A stretch of DNA of 64,000 nt from JANPBY01 sp963851405 (GTDB lineage Bacteria; Actinomycetota; Actinomycetes; DATJPE01). The stretch's first letter is position 1, and every line of letters starts with the position of its first letter. Made by a program: the position numbers and the translations under genes. The DNA lies in NCBI GenBank assembly GCA_963851405.1, contig CAWKPB010000001.1, positions 62,001 to 126,000 on the forward strand. The letters are read 5' to 3'. Below the pieces are notes generated by a model. It did not search any database and was not told the origin of the DNA. It saw nothing but the letters and a program-made list of their open reading frames with translations. Below are positions 8,229-15,897 of the stretch, one piece after another.

Positions 8229-9545
8229 GTGAACACGGCTGCTCACCCGCCATCCGACGGCGTGCCGGAGCCGCCACAGTCCGATCGTCCGCAGGACGTA
8301 CCGGCTCCCGACGAGGAACCCGACGACCGACCCGCCCCCATTCCCCTGCTCGCCCCCCGAGACGGTCTGCCCGCAGTGGTGACCGAGTCGACCGCGCTGG
8401 CTGCGGCTGCCGAAGCACTCAAAGCCGGCTCCGGGCCGGTGGCCGTGGATGCCGAACGCGCCTCCGGATACCGCTACGGCCAACGGGCCTACCTCGTACA
8501 ACTCCGACGAGCGGGAACCGGCACCGTTCTGATTGATCCCGCCGCGGTCAGCGATCTCTCCTCGATCGGCGCTGCCCTCACGGGTGTCGAGTGGGTCCTC
8601 CATGCGGCGACCCAGGATCTCCCCTGCCTGTCCGAAGTCGGGATGGCCCCCGACCGGCTGTTCGACACCGAGCTCGGCGGCCGACTGGCCGGCTACCCGC
8701 GGGTTGGGTTGGGTCCGCTCGTCGAGAACCTGCTCGGGTTTGCCCTGGAGAAGGGGCACTCAGCCGCCGACTGGTCCACGCGGCCCCTGCCGGAGCCCTG
8801 GCTTCGATACGCGGCACTCGACGTAGAGGTCCTGGTCGAACTGCGCGATCACATCGCCGAAGACCTCGACCGGCAGGGCAAGCTCGCCTGGGCCGAAGAG
8901 GAGTTCGCGGCCATCGTCGCGGCTCCTCCCCCGCTGCCCCGCTCCGAGCCGTGGCGTCGCACGTCGGGCCTGCACCGAGTGCGCGGCCGTCGTGGGTTGG
9001 CACTCGTCCGCTCACTGTGGGAAACACGCGACCGGCTGGCTCAGCGCCGCGACGTGGCGCCCGGCCGCCTGCTCCCCGACGCATCGATCGTCGAGGCGGC
9101 TCTGGCGGCACCCACCAGCCCAACAGCGCTGCTCGCCGTGCCGGGCTTCTCCGGTCGGGCCACCCGCAAACAGGTCGACCTGTGGTTCACGGCGATCGAA
9201 GACGGCGCCGCCCTGGCCGACGAGGACCTCCCCGAACTCTCTTTGGCCAGCGATGCCCCACCACCGGCGCGGGTCTGGCGCGATCGGGACCCCGCGGCGG
9301 CCGCCCGGCTGGCCGCCGCACGAGCAGCCGTCGCCGCGGTCGCCGATGAGCACCGGATGCCCGTCGAGAACCTCCTAGCGCCGGACACGGTTCGTCGGCT
9401 GTGCTGGACACCCCCGGACGACCTCCATCAGGAGTCGGTTTCTGCCGTACTCACCGAACGCGGTGCCCGAGCCTGGCAGATCCAGCTCACCGCGCCCGTC
9501 CTTTCCGGCGCCCTCCAGCGACTTCGGACCAAGGGTGAGGCGTGA
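8229..9545 (+). CDS. rnd: ribonuclease D (DEDD 3'-5' exonuclease with HRDC domain)
   Basis: 438 residues. RNase D trims 3' ends of structured RNA such as tRNA precursors. The DEDDy exonuclease domain (about 50-220) shows all catalytic acids: DAE (74-76) in motif I, HAATQDLP (Asp130) in motif II and YAALD (Tyr194, Asp198) in motif III. An HRDC helical domain follows at about 235-310 (RGLALVRSLWETRDRLAQRRDVAPGRLL), and a second HRDC-like half is seen near 350-400. The first 45 residues are Pro/Asp-rich and likely disordered. The stop overlaps the next gene's GTG by 4 bases, so the two are translationally coupled. Confidence 0.92.
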   Translation: MNTAAHPPSDGVPEPPQSDRPQDVPAPDEEPDDRPAPIPLLAPRDGLPAVVTESTALAAAAEALKAGSGPVAVDAERASGYRYGQRAYLVQLRRAGTGTVLIDPAAVSDLSSIGAALTGVEWVLHAATQDLPCLSEVGMAPDRLFDTELGGRLAGYPRVGLGPLVENLLGFALEKGHSAADWSTRPLPEPWLRYAALDVEVLVELRDHIAEDLDRQGKLAWAEEEFAAIVAAPPPLPRSEPWRRTSGLHRVRGRRGLALVRSLWETRDRLAQRRDVAPGRLLPDASIVEAALAAPTSPTALLAVPGFSGRATRKQVDLWFTAIEDGAALADEDLPELSLASDAPPPARVWRDRDPAAAARLAAARAAVAAVADEHRMPVENLLAPDTVRRLCWTPPDDLHQESVSAVLTERGARAWQIQLTAPVLSGALQRLRTKGEA

Positions 9546-10042
9546 CGGCGTTCCCGCGCATCACCTCACGAGACGGCCTGGTCGCGATGGAGCAACTCGG
9601 GGTGGCCCGTGGTGCACGGTTCCTTGCCGGTGGGATCGAGGCGCTTGAGCTTGAGTCCGTAGCGTCCGGCTGGCCTGGAGCGGACACGATCACGGGCCTG
9701 ACCATGAGCCTGGCCACGGCCCACGACGACGGGGACACCCCGTTCTTGGTGTTGGAGGCAGCCACCGGGTGCGTCGTCGGCGAGGCGGGGATCAAGGCTC
9801 CGCCCGGCCCCGATGGATACGTCGAGATCGGCTACGGGCTCGCGGCCAGTGCCCGCGGCCGTGGACTCGGGACCGCCACTGTCCGCTGCTTGACCGAATG
9901 GGCGCTGGGTCGGACGGACTGCAGCACCGTCTTAGCAGAGGTCCTCGTGTCGAACCTTCCCTCCAGGCGGGCCCTGGAACGGGTGGGTTACAGCGTCCAG
10001 CGGTCCTCGCCGATCGACGTCTGCTACCAACTGAGCCGCTGA
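9542..10042 (+). CDS. GNAT-family N-acetyltransferase
   Basis: 166 residues with a GNAT fold of the RimJ/RimL type. The acetyl-CoA-binding block is YVEIGYGLAASARGRGLGTATVRCLTEWAL (about 97-127), and the C-terminal VLVSNLPSRRALERVGYSV carries the Asn-Ser-Arg-Arg-Ala pattern of RimJ-like enzymes. The substrate cannot be named; ribosomal proteins, amino acids or antibiotics are all possible. It overlaps the RNase D stop by 4 bases (GTGA), implying co-translation, and converges on the acyltransferase gene with 3 bases between stops. Confidence 0.85.
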   Translation: MTAFPRITSRDGLVAMEQLGVARGARFLAGGIEALELESVASGWPGADTITGLTMSLATAHDDGDTPFLVLEAATGCVVGEAGIKAPPGPDGYVEIGYGLAASARGRGLGTATVRCLTEWALGRTDCSTVLAEVLVSNLPSRRALERVGYSVQRSSPIDVCYQLSR

Positions 10043-10045
10043 GCC

Positions 10046-10720
10046 CTACGTCGTGCTCCCAGGTTTGCGCTCGTTGTAGCCCTCGGCGACTTCCTGCCCC
10101 GAGAGCACTTGGATGGCGGCCATCACCTCGTCGGTCACGTCGCGACGAGCGCGCCCGGGTGGCACACCGTCGAGGCGGCCGCGGAAGTCCAGGGGCTTCC
10201 CGAACCGAACCGTGACCCGGACCAGCCGAGGCACGGTGGTGCCGACAGGTTGAAGTCGTTCGGTTCCGATGAGCCCGACCGGTACGACTGGCGCGCCCGA
10301 GGTCAGCGCCAGGTGCGCCACGCCCGTACGGCCGCGATACAGCCGTCCGTCGCGCGATCGGGCACCTTCGGGGTAGATCCCGAAGGCCTCCCCACGAGCG
10401 AGCAGGTCCAGGGCAATCGTGAGCGAGTCCAATGCGGACCGGGTGTCGTCACGATCGACCGGCACCATCCCGATGCCCTCGAACCACCCGCGCACAAGAG
10501 CGCCCTTGACTCCGGTACCCGTGAAGTAGTCGCGTTTGGCCAGGAAGGCCACCCGCCTGGGCACCACAAAAGGGATCGCGATGCTGTCGGCGAAGGACAG
10601 GTGGTTGCTGGCCACAATGACCGGCCCGGAGGGAGGGATGTTTTCCAGACCCTCGACGTGTGGCCGCCAGATGAGCTTCGCGGCAGGCGGAAGCACCGCC
10701 TGAACCGCCTCGTACAGCAT
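10046..10720 (-). CDS. 1-acyl-sn-glycerol-3-phosphate acyltransferase (PlsC family)
   Basis: 224 residues. PlsC-type enzymes add the second acyl chain to lysophosphatidate at the membrane. The catalytic HX4D motif is NHLSFADS; YPEGARSRDGRLYRG is the glycerol-phosphate-binding block; APVVPVGLIGTERL is the final family motif. The N-terminus has only a short hydrophobic stretch, so peripheral membrane attachment is likely. Actinomycetes carry several paralogues, so the exact acceptor is open. The gene is divergent from the methyltransferase gene. Confidence 0.88.
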   Translation of the reverse strand: MLYEAVQAVLPPAAKLIWRPHVEGLENIPPSGPVIVASNHLSFADSIAIPFVVPRRVAFLAKRDYFTGTGVKGALVRGWFEGIGMVPVDRDDTRSALDSLTIALDLLARGEAFGIYPEGARSRDGRLYRGRTGVAHLALTSGAPVVPVGLIGTERLQPVGTTVPRLVRVTVRFGKPLDFRGRLDGVPPGRARRDVTDEVMAAIQVLSGQEVAEGYNERKPGSTT

Positions 10721-10816
10721 TCGGAGCCCCTTCCAGCCCGAGCGACGAACACCACCCGGGTGGGCACGACGATAGGCGACGTCGCAGCGGAGTCACCGCG
10801 CCCTGCCCTAGCCCGC

Positions 10817-10822
10817 GACAAT
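10817..10822 (+). promoter_or_regulatory. -10 box GACAAT, leaderless methyltransferase gene
   Basis: GACAAT lies 6 bases before the ATG at 10829; the same box and spacing are found at the gamma-carbonic-anhydrase-like gene. Confidence 0.5.
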
Positions 10823-10828
10823 GGATTC

Positions 10829-11473
10829 ATGCCACCAGCGTCGTTCGAGCACTGGGACCAGGTCTATTCGTCTCAACCCGCCGACCAGGTCAGCTGGTTT
10901 CAGGCCGACCCGGAGCCCTCCCTCGGTTACATCACCCGGGTGGCACGCACGGATCAAACCGTGGTGGATATCGGTGCTGGGGCTTCGCTTCTCGTCGATC
11001 GTCTTGACGCGCTCGGCTATCAACACCTGACCGTCGTGGATCTGTCTACCGAGGCCCTGACCCGAGTCAGCGAGCGGCTCCCGACCCCTAGCCGGGTCAC
11101 CCTGACGCAGGCGGACGTCTTGGATTGGCGACCCGATAGACCGGTCGACGTCTGGCACGACCGGGCGGTCTTTCATTTCTTTGCTCATCCGTCGCAACGG
11201 GAGCACTACGTGTCCACGGCTAGGGAGGCGATCCGGCCCGGAGGGCACCTGATCCTGGCCACCTTTGCCCTCGACGGCCCGCAGCGCTGCTCGGGACTCG
11301 ACGTGGCGAGGTACGACGCGGATGCGCTGATCGAGCAGTTCGCGCCGCACTTCACCCCGATCCACTCCAGCCGCACCGAGCACCACACCCCTTGGGGGGC
11401 CGTCCAGCCCTTCACCTGGGTCGTCCTTCGCAGGACCGGGTCCTCCGGCCCTGGGCACCCCGCCAGTCGCTGA
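10829..11473 (+). CDS. class I SAM-dependent methyltransferase
   Basis: 214 residues, a single Rossmann-type methyltransferase domain. Motif I is TVVDIGAGASLLVDRL near residue 50, motif II has the acidic residue in LTVVDLSTEAL, and LTQADVLDW carries the adenine-contacting Asp. The N-terminal FEHWDQVYSSQPADQVSWFQ block matches a widespread family of small methyltransferases with no assigned acceptor. The frame is open from 10109, but that part is antisense to the acyltransferase gene; the ATG with GACAAT upstream is the credible start. Confidence 0.87.
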   Translation: MPPASFEHWDQVYSSQPADQVSWFQADPEPSLGYITRVARTDQTVVDIGAGASLLVDRLDALGYQHLTVVDLSTEALTRVSERLPTPSRVTLTQADVLDWRPDRPVDVWHDRAVFHFFAHPSQREHYVSTAREAIRPGGHLILATFALDGPQRCSGLDVARYDADALIEQFAPHFTPIHSSRTEHHTPWGAVQPFTWVVLRRTGSSGPGHPASR

Positions 11474-11478
11474 ATCAT

Positions 11479-11494
11479 GCTACTGGTGAGTAAC
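11479..11494. promoter_or_regulatory. dyad operator upstream of fadA
   Basis: GCTACTGGTGAGTAAC is a 16-base imperfect palindrome (arms GYTACT and AGTARC around GGTG). It lies 32 bases before the fadA GTG, in the only space between the methyltransferase and fadA genes, where a promoter must be. Size and symmetry suit a TetR-family repressor of fatty-acid genes; the regulator is not in this window. Confidence 0.5.
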
Positions 11495-11525
11495 ATAAGC
11501 GGTACCCCCCTCAGAGGAGCCTGCC

Positions 11526-12761
11526 GTGGCATCAACCGAGTCCCCCGTGCCGATGACCCGCCACGGTCGACCCGTGGTCTTCGTCGACGGAGTCCGTACC
11601 CCGTTCGGCAAGGCCGGCGCCAAGGGCCTCTACGCGGAGACGCGCAGTGATGACCTCGTTGTCGCCTTGATCCGGGAGTTGTTGCGCCGCAATCCGAACT
11701 TGCCGCCGGAGCGCATCGACGAGGTCGCCATCGCCGCCACCACGCAAATAGGCGACCAGGGCCTCACGATCGGCCGGTCGGCTGCACTCCTGGCCGGGCT
11801 CCCCCGCAGCGTCCCGGGATACTCCATCGATCGCATGTGCGCGGGAGCTATGACGGCGGTGACGAACGTGGCGAGTGGCGTCGCCGTCGGCGCGTACGAC
11901 GTCGCGCTGGCCGGGGGGGTCGAACACATGGGCCACCACCCGATGGGCGAGGCCGTCGACCCGAATCCCCGCTTCCTGTCCGAACGCCTGGTGGACCCCA
12001 GTGCGTTGGTGATGGGCAACACCGCGGAAAACCTCCACGACCGCTTTCCGCAACTGACCAAGGAGCGCGCGGACGCATTCGCGGTCGGGAGTCAGGACAA
12101 GCTCGCCAAGGCCTACGCCGACGGTCTGATCCAAGACGACCTTGTTCCCATCGCGACCAGGACCGCCGCCGACGGCTGGGGGCTTGCGACCGTCGATGAG
12201 CCGCCGCGGCCAGGGACCACCGTGGAGGGCTTGGCGGCACTCAAGACCCCGTTCCGTTCGCATGGGCGCGTGACCGCCGGCAACGCGGCCGGTCTCAATG
12301 ACGGTGCGACCGCGTGCCTGATCGCGGCCGAGGAGGTCGCGCAAGAGTTGGGCCTCACCGCCAAGATGCGCATGGTGGGCTACGGCTTTGCCGGCGTCGA
12401 GCCCGAAGTGATGGGCGTCGGCCCGGTGCCCTCGACCGAGAAGGCCCTCGCGCGAGCCGGCCTGACCATCGAAGACATCGGGCTTTTCGAGCTGAACGAG
12501 GCGTTCGCCGTCCAGGTGCTGGCCTTTCTCGACCACTTCGGCATCGCCGACGACGACCCGCGGGTCAACCCCTATGGCGGGGCCATCGCGATCGGCCACC
12601 CCCTGGCCTCGTCTGGTGTGCGGCTCATGACGCAGTTGGCGCGCCAGTTCGATGAGCACCACGAGGTTCGGTATGGCCTGACCGCCATGTGTGTCGGACT
12701 GGGCATGGGCGGCACGGTTTTGTGGGAGAACCCCCACTTCACAGCGAAGGACGCGTCATGA
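11526..12761 (+). CDS. fadA: acetyl-CoA acetyltransferase / 3-ketoacyl-CoA thiolase
   Basis: 411 residues. FadA cleaves 3-ketoacyl-CoA in the last step of beta-oxidation. All thiolase signatures are present: the acylated cysteine in SIDRMCAGAMTAV (Cys105), the NEAFAVQ motif, GGAIAIGHPLASSG with the active-site His, and the C-terminal AMCVGLGMGG cysteine. A clear AGAGGAG ribosome-binding site precedes the GTG. The stop overlaps the fadB start by 4 bases (ATGA), the usual fadA-fadB arrangement for the trifunctional complex. Confidence 0.95.
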   Translation: MASTESPVPMTRHGRPVVFVDGVRTPFGKAGAKGLYAETRSDDLVVALIRELLRRNPNLPPERIDEVAIAATTQIGDQGLTIGRSAALLAGLPRSVPGYSIDRMCAGAMTAVTNVASGVAVGAYDVALAGGVEHMGHHPMGEAVDPNPRFLSERLVDPSALVMGNTAENLHDRFPQLTKERADAFAVGSQDKLAKAYADGLIQDDLVPIATRTAADGWGLATVDEPPRPGTTVEGLAALKTPFRSHGRVTAGNAAGLNDGATACLIAAEEVAQELGLTAKMRMVGYGFAGVEPEVMGVGPVPSTEKALARAGLTIEDIGLFELNEAFAVQVLAFLDHFGIADDDPRVNPYGGAIAIGHPLASSGVRLMTQLARQFDEHHEVRYGLTAMCVGLGMGGTVLWENPHFTAKDAS

Positions 12762-14851
12762 CCGATCCCGCACTCCCCGACGAGGTCATCACGCGATCCT
12801 TGGTTCGCAGGGTCGACCTCCCCGATGGCGCCGGGACGGCCGCGCTCATCACCTTGGACAACGGGCTCGACCACACCCGCCCGTCCACGTTCGGACCGGC
12901 GGGCCTGGCAGATCTGTCGGCCGCGTTGGATGAAGCCTCCGGTTGGTCCGACCTCGCGGCCGTGTGCATCACCGGCAAGCCCTTCATCTTCGCGGTGGGG
13001 GCCGACCTGTCCGGTGTGCCGCTGGTGCGCGATCGCGCCGACGCGGTGGCGATCTCCCAGCTTGGGCATGCGGTGTTCCGCCGCCTGGGCGAGATGAGCG
13101 TTCCGACGTTCGCGTTCGTGAACGGTGCCGCTATGGGAGGCGGCCTCGAGCTCGCCTTGCACTGCACTTACCGGACCGTTTCGGCCGGCGCGGCAGCGTT
13201 GTCGTTGCCCGAATGCTTCCTGGGCCTGGTCCCCGGATGGGGTGGCGCGTATCTGTTGCCCCGCCTCGTCGGCCCAGAGGCCGCGGTGACCGTGATCATC
13301 GAGAATGCCCTGAACCAGAACCGTCAGCTCAAGCCCGCCGAGGCCGGCACGCTGGGCCTGGCCGACGTGGTGTTAGAACCTGCCGACTTCGTCGCCGAGT
13401 CCCTGCGCTGGGCGGCGCGGGTCGTCTCAGGAGCCGTCACGGTGGATCGAGCCGCTGTCGAGGTCGACGAGGCAGCCTGGGAGACCGCGATCGCGCGCGG
13501 ACGAGCCATCGCCGATGGTCGTACCGGCGGAGCGGCACCCGCGCCCTACCGAGCCCTGGAGCTGATCGCCGCCGCGCGAACCGCGTCGCGAGATGAGGGT
13601 TTTGCGGCCGAGGACGAGGCGCTGAGCGACCTCATCATGACCGATGAGCTACGGGCCGGGCTGTATGCGTTCGACTTGGTGCAGAAGCGAGCCAGGCGAC
13701 CCGCAGGAGAGCCGGACAGGGCCCTGGCGCGCCGGGTCACCAAGGTCGGGATCGTGGGCGCCGGGCTGATGGCTGGACAGCTTGCGCTGCTATTCGCCCG
13801 ACGGCTCGAGGTGCCGGTGGTGCTCACCGACCTCGATCAGCAACGCGTCGACCAGGGTGTCTCCCTCGTCCACGACGAGATCGACCGACTGGCCAGCAAG
13901 AGGCGCATCACCTCAGACAAGGCCAACCGCCTCAAGGCATCGGTCACCGGCACGACCGACAAGACTCAGTTCGCAGACGCGGACTTCGTCCTGGAGGCTG
14001 TCTTCGAGGACCTCAAGGTCAAGCAGCAGGTCTTCGCCGAGGTCGAGGCGGTCGTGTCTGAGACCTGTGTTCTCGCCACGAACACCTCGTCGCTATCGGT
14101 CAGCGAGATGGCGCAATCCATGGCCCACCCCGAACGGGTCGTCGGCTTCCACTTTTTCAACCCGGTCGCCATCATGCCCCTGCTCGAAATCGTCCAGGGC
14201 GAGGCGACGGATGAGGCCACGCTCGCCACAGCCTTTGCGACCGGCAAGGCGCTGAAGAAGACCAGGATCTTGGTTCAGGACTCACCATCGTTCATCGTCA
14301 ACCGACTCCTGGGCCGGATGACCGGCGAGGTCAGCAAGATCGTGGACGAAGGCACTCCGTTCGACGTCGCCGATTCCGCTTTCGCCGGCATCACTCCGAT
14401 GCCACCGTTCGTCCTGTTGGCGCTGGTGGGGCCGGCCATTGCCCTGCACAACTCCGAGTCGCTGGTCGCGGCCTATCCCGATCGCTTCTACGTCTCCGCC
14501 AACCTGCGCCGGGTCGTCGAGGCTGGCAAGTCGTCCATCTACACCTGGGACGGCGGGGAACAGCGGGTCGACCCGGACGTGGCTGCCATCTTCCAGCCCC
14601 CGACAGACGCTGTGGCGTGTAGCCGGGAAGAGGTCCGCGACCGGGTGCTCGCCGCTCTCGCCGACGAGGTGTCTCGGATGCTCTCCGAGAGCGTCGTGGC
14701 CGCTCCCCAAGACCTCGACCTGGCCATGATCACCGGAGCCGGCTTCCCCTTCTGGAACGGCGGGCTCACCCCACTCCTCGACCGCGAAGGTGTCTCCGAG
14801 CGGGTCACCGGCCGCCGATTCCTTCCCCGCGGCGCAGCGAGCCTCCCCTAG
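12758..14851 (+). CDS. fadB: fatty-acid oxidation multifunctional protein (enoyl-CoA hydratase / 3-hydroxyacyl-CoA dehydrogenase)
   Basis: 697 residues. The N-terminal crotonase domain (about 1-280) hydrates enoyl-CoA: FIFAVGADLSGVP and NGAAMGGGLELALHC give the oxyanion hole, and LSLPECFLGLVPGWGG contains the catalytic glutamate. From about 325 a 3-hydroxyacyl-CoA dehydrogenase follows: NAD-binding KVGIVGAGLMAGQLALLFA (GxGxxxG with Ala variation), ERVVGFHFFNPVAIMPLLEIV with the catalytic His, and DSPSFIVNRLLGRM. It should work with the adjacent thiolase. The start was set at the ATG overlapping the fadA stop; the longer frame lies inside fadA. Confidence 0.95.
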   Translation: MTDPALPDEVITRSLVRRVDLPDGAGTAALITLDNGLDHTRPSTFGPAGLADLSAALDEASGWSDLAAVCITGKPFIFAVGADLSGVPLVRDRADAVAISQLGHAVFRRLGEMSVPTFAFVNGAAMGGGLELALHCTYRTVSAGAAALSLPECFLGLVPGWGGAYLLPRLVGPEAAVTVIIENALNQNRQLKPAEAGTLGLADVVLEPADFVAESLRWAARVVSGAVTVDRAAVEVDEAAWETAIARGRAIADGRTGGAAPAPYRALELIAAARTASRDEGFAAEDEALSDLIMTDELRAGLYAFDLVQKRARRPAGEPDRALARRVTKVGIVGAGLMAGQLALLFARRLEVPVVLTDLDQQRVDQGVSLVHDEIDRLASKRRITSDKANRLKASVTGTTDKTQFADADFVLEAVFEDLKVKQQVFAEVEAVVSETCVLATNTSSLSVSEMAQSMAHPERVVGFHFFNPVAIMPLLEIVQGEATDEATLATAFATGKALKKTRILVQDSPSFIVNRLLGRMTGEVSKIVDEGTPFDVADSAFAGITPMPPFVLLALVGPAIALHNSESLVAAYPDRFYVSANLRRVVEAGKSSIYTWDGGEQRVDPDVAAIFQPPTDAVACSREEVRDRVLAALADEVSRMLSESVVAAPQDLDLAMITGAGFPFWNGGLTPLLDREGVSERVTGRRFLPRGAASLP

Positions 14852-14872
14852 ACCGACCGAACCCCGCGTGTT

Positions 14873-14904
14873 TACTCTGAGTAGTATGAGATTACTGTCA
14901 GTGA
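14873..14904. repeat. two small dyads downstream of fadB
   Basis: TACTCTGAGTA (14873-14883) is a perfect odd palindrome, and TTACTGTCAGTGA (14892-14904) is a dyad with one mismatch. Both resemble the TACT-N4-AGTA dyad before fadA. They lie in the 110-base gap before the unknown gene at 14962 and could be operator sites for it. Neither is followed by a T-run, so a terminator is less likely. Confidence 0.35.
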
Positions 14905-14949
14905 CATGTCTCACCGGCACGGGCGACGCGCGGCCCGGGTAAGGCGGCG

Positions 14950-14955
14950 TACGGT
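14950..14955 (+). promoter_or_regulatory. -10 box TACGGT, leaderless gene at 14962
   Basis: TACGGT lies 6 bases before the GTG at 14962. Confidence 0.5.
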
Positions 14956-14961
14956 CGCCCA

Positions 14962-15888
14962 GTGACCAGCAACGGCCCGGGGGGGTCCGGCGATCAGGAA
15001 GTGCCCTGCGCCGCTGCTGAGCCGGAGCTGACCGAGTTGAGCGCGGAGGACGCGGCAGACAGCGTCGCTCTCAGACGGTGCGTCCTGGCCGTGGCCGTGC
15101 TCCACGACATCGATCTGGTCCCCGACCGCCGCGGCGTGTCCCTGAGCTCGGGCCGGCACGTGCCGTGGACGGCCGTACGGCTCGCTCTGGGTGCCACTGA
15201 CCCCGCCGATCCGGCGGCTCGGGCCGTGCTCGCTTCGTGGCTGCTGGCCTTGAGGTCCGTGGCGTGGCGAAGCCCCGATGACCTCCAGGAACGAGCCCGT
15301 CCGGTCGGTCTGCCCGACGGTCACGCCCTGCACCCGGGCGCCTCCTGGGTCCGACAGCCGGTCGCAGGCGGCGCCCTCCACCTTGGCCTGGGTTTTCGTG
15401 GCGTCGGCCAGGACCCCGATCAGGTCGAGATCCTCCCGGCCGGTGTTCTCGAATCAGTGCTCCCCACGTGGGCGGTCTCGGCGCTGTGGTGGAGCGCCGC
15501 CCAGACCTACCTGGAGGACATGGGCCGACTCGCGGCCGAGCGCCTTCGACGAAGGCCCGGAGAACCGTTGCGACCCATGGGTGACTGCGACGTCGTCACC
15601 CTGCTGGGGTCCAGGACCCTTCGCCGCGCGTTGGCCGATGAGCGCGGCGGTCTGTGCGCTGCGGCCGTACCCAACCGCACCCGCGGATGGGTCGACCTCT
15701 CCCGCACCGATCCGGCCTTCGCGCTCGTGGCCGCGTCCTTGGCCGAGCCCGCCGAGCGGGGCTTTCCTCGCCCGCTGCTCATCACCCGAGACGAGGTCAC
15801 CATGACCCGCGCCGGCGGCGATCCCGTGCTCCAGTCGCTGCGCGAGCAAGCCGCCCCGGATCCGGTTCCGCGGATGCCGCTGCGCTGA
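14962..15888 (+). CDS. conserved hypothetical protein, unknown function
   Basis: 308 residues, soluble, no signal peptide or membrane segment. I do not recognise a named domain. Visible features: an acidic N-terminus, an Ala/Leu-rich helical region (40-120), a Gly-rich central part (VAGGALHLGLGFRGVG near 140), a WAVSALWWSAAQTYLEDM helix near 175, and a C-terminal block GFPRPLLITRDEVTMTRAGGDPVLQSLREQ. Codon use matches the neighbours, so recent transfer is unlikely. It converges on dxs with 9 bases between stops. The leaderless-type -10 box and clean coding character make it a real gene. Confidence 0.75.
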   Translation: MTSNGPGGSGDQEVPCAAAEPELTELSAEDAADSVALRRCVLAVAVLHDIDLVPDRRGVSLSSGRHVPWTAVRLALGATDPADPAARAVLASWLLALRSVAWRSPDDLQERARPVGLPDGHALHPGASWVRQPVAGGALHLGLGFRGVGQDPDQVEILPAGVLESVLPTWAVSALWWSAAQTYLEDMGRLAAERLRRRPGEPLRPMGDCDVVTLLGSRTLRRALADERGGLCAAAVPNRTRGWVDLSRTDPAFALVAASLAEPAERGFPRPLLITRDEVTMTRAGGDPVLQSLREQAAPDPVPRMPLR

Positions 15889-15897
15889 GAACGACTG

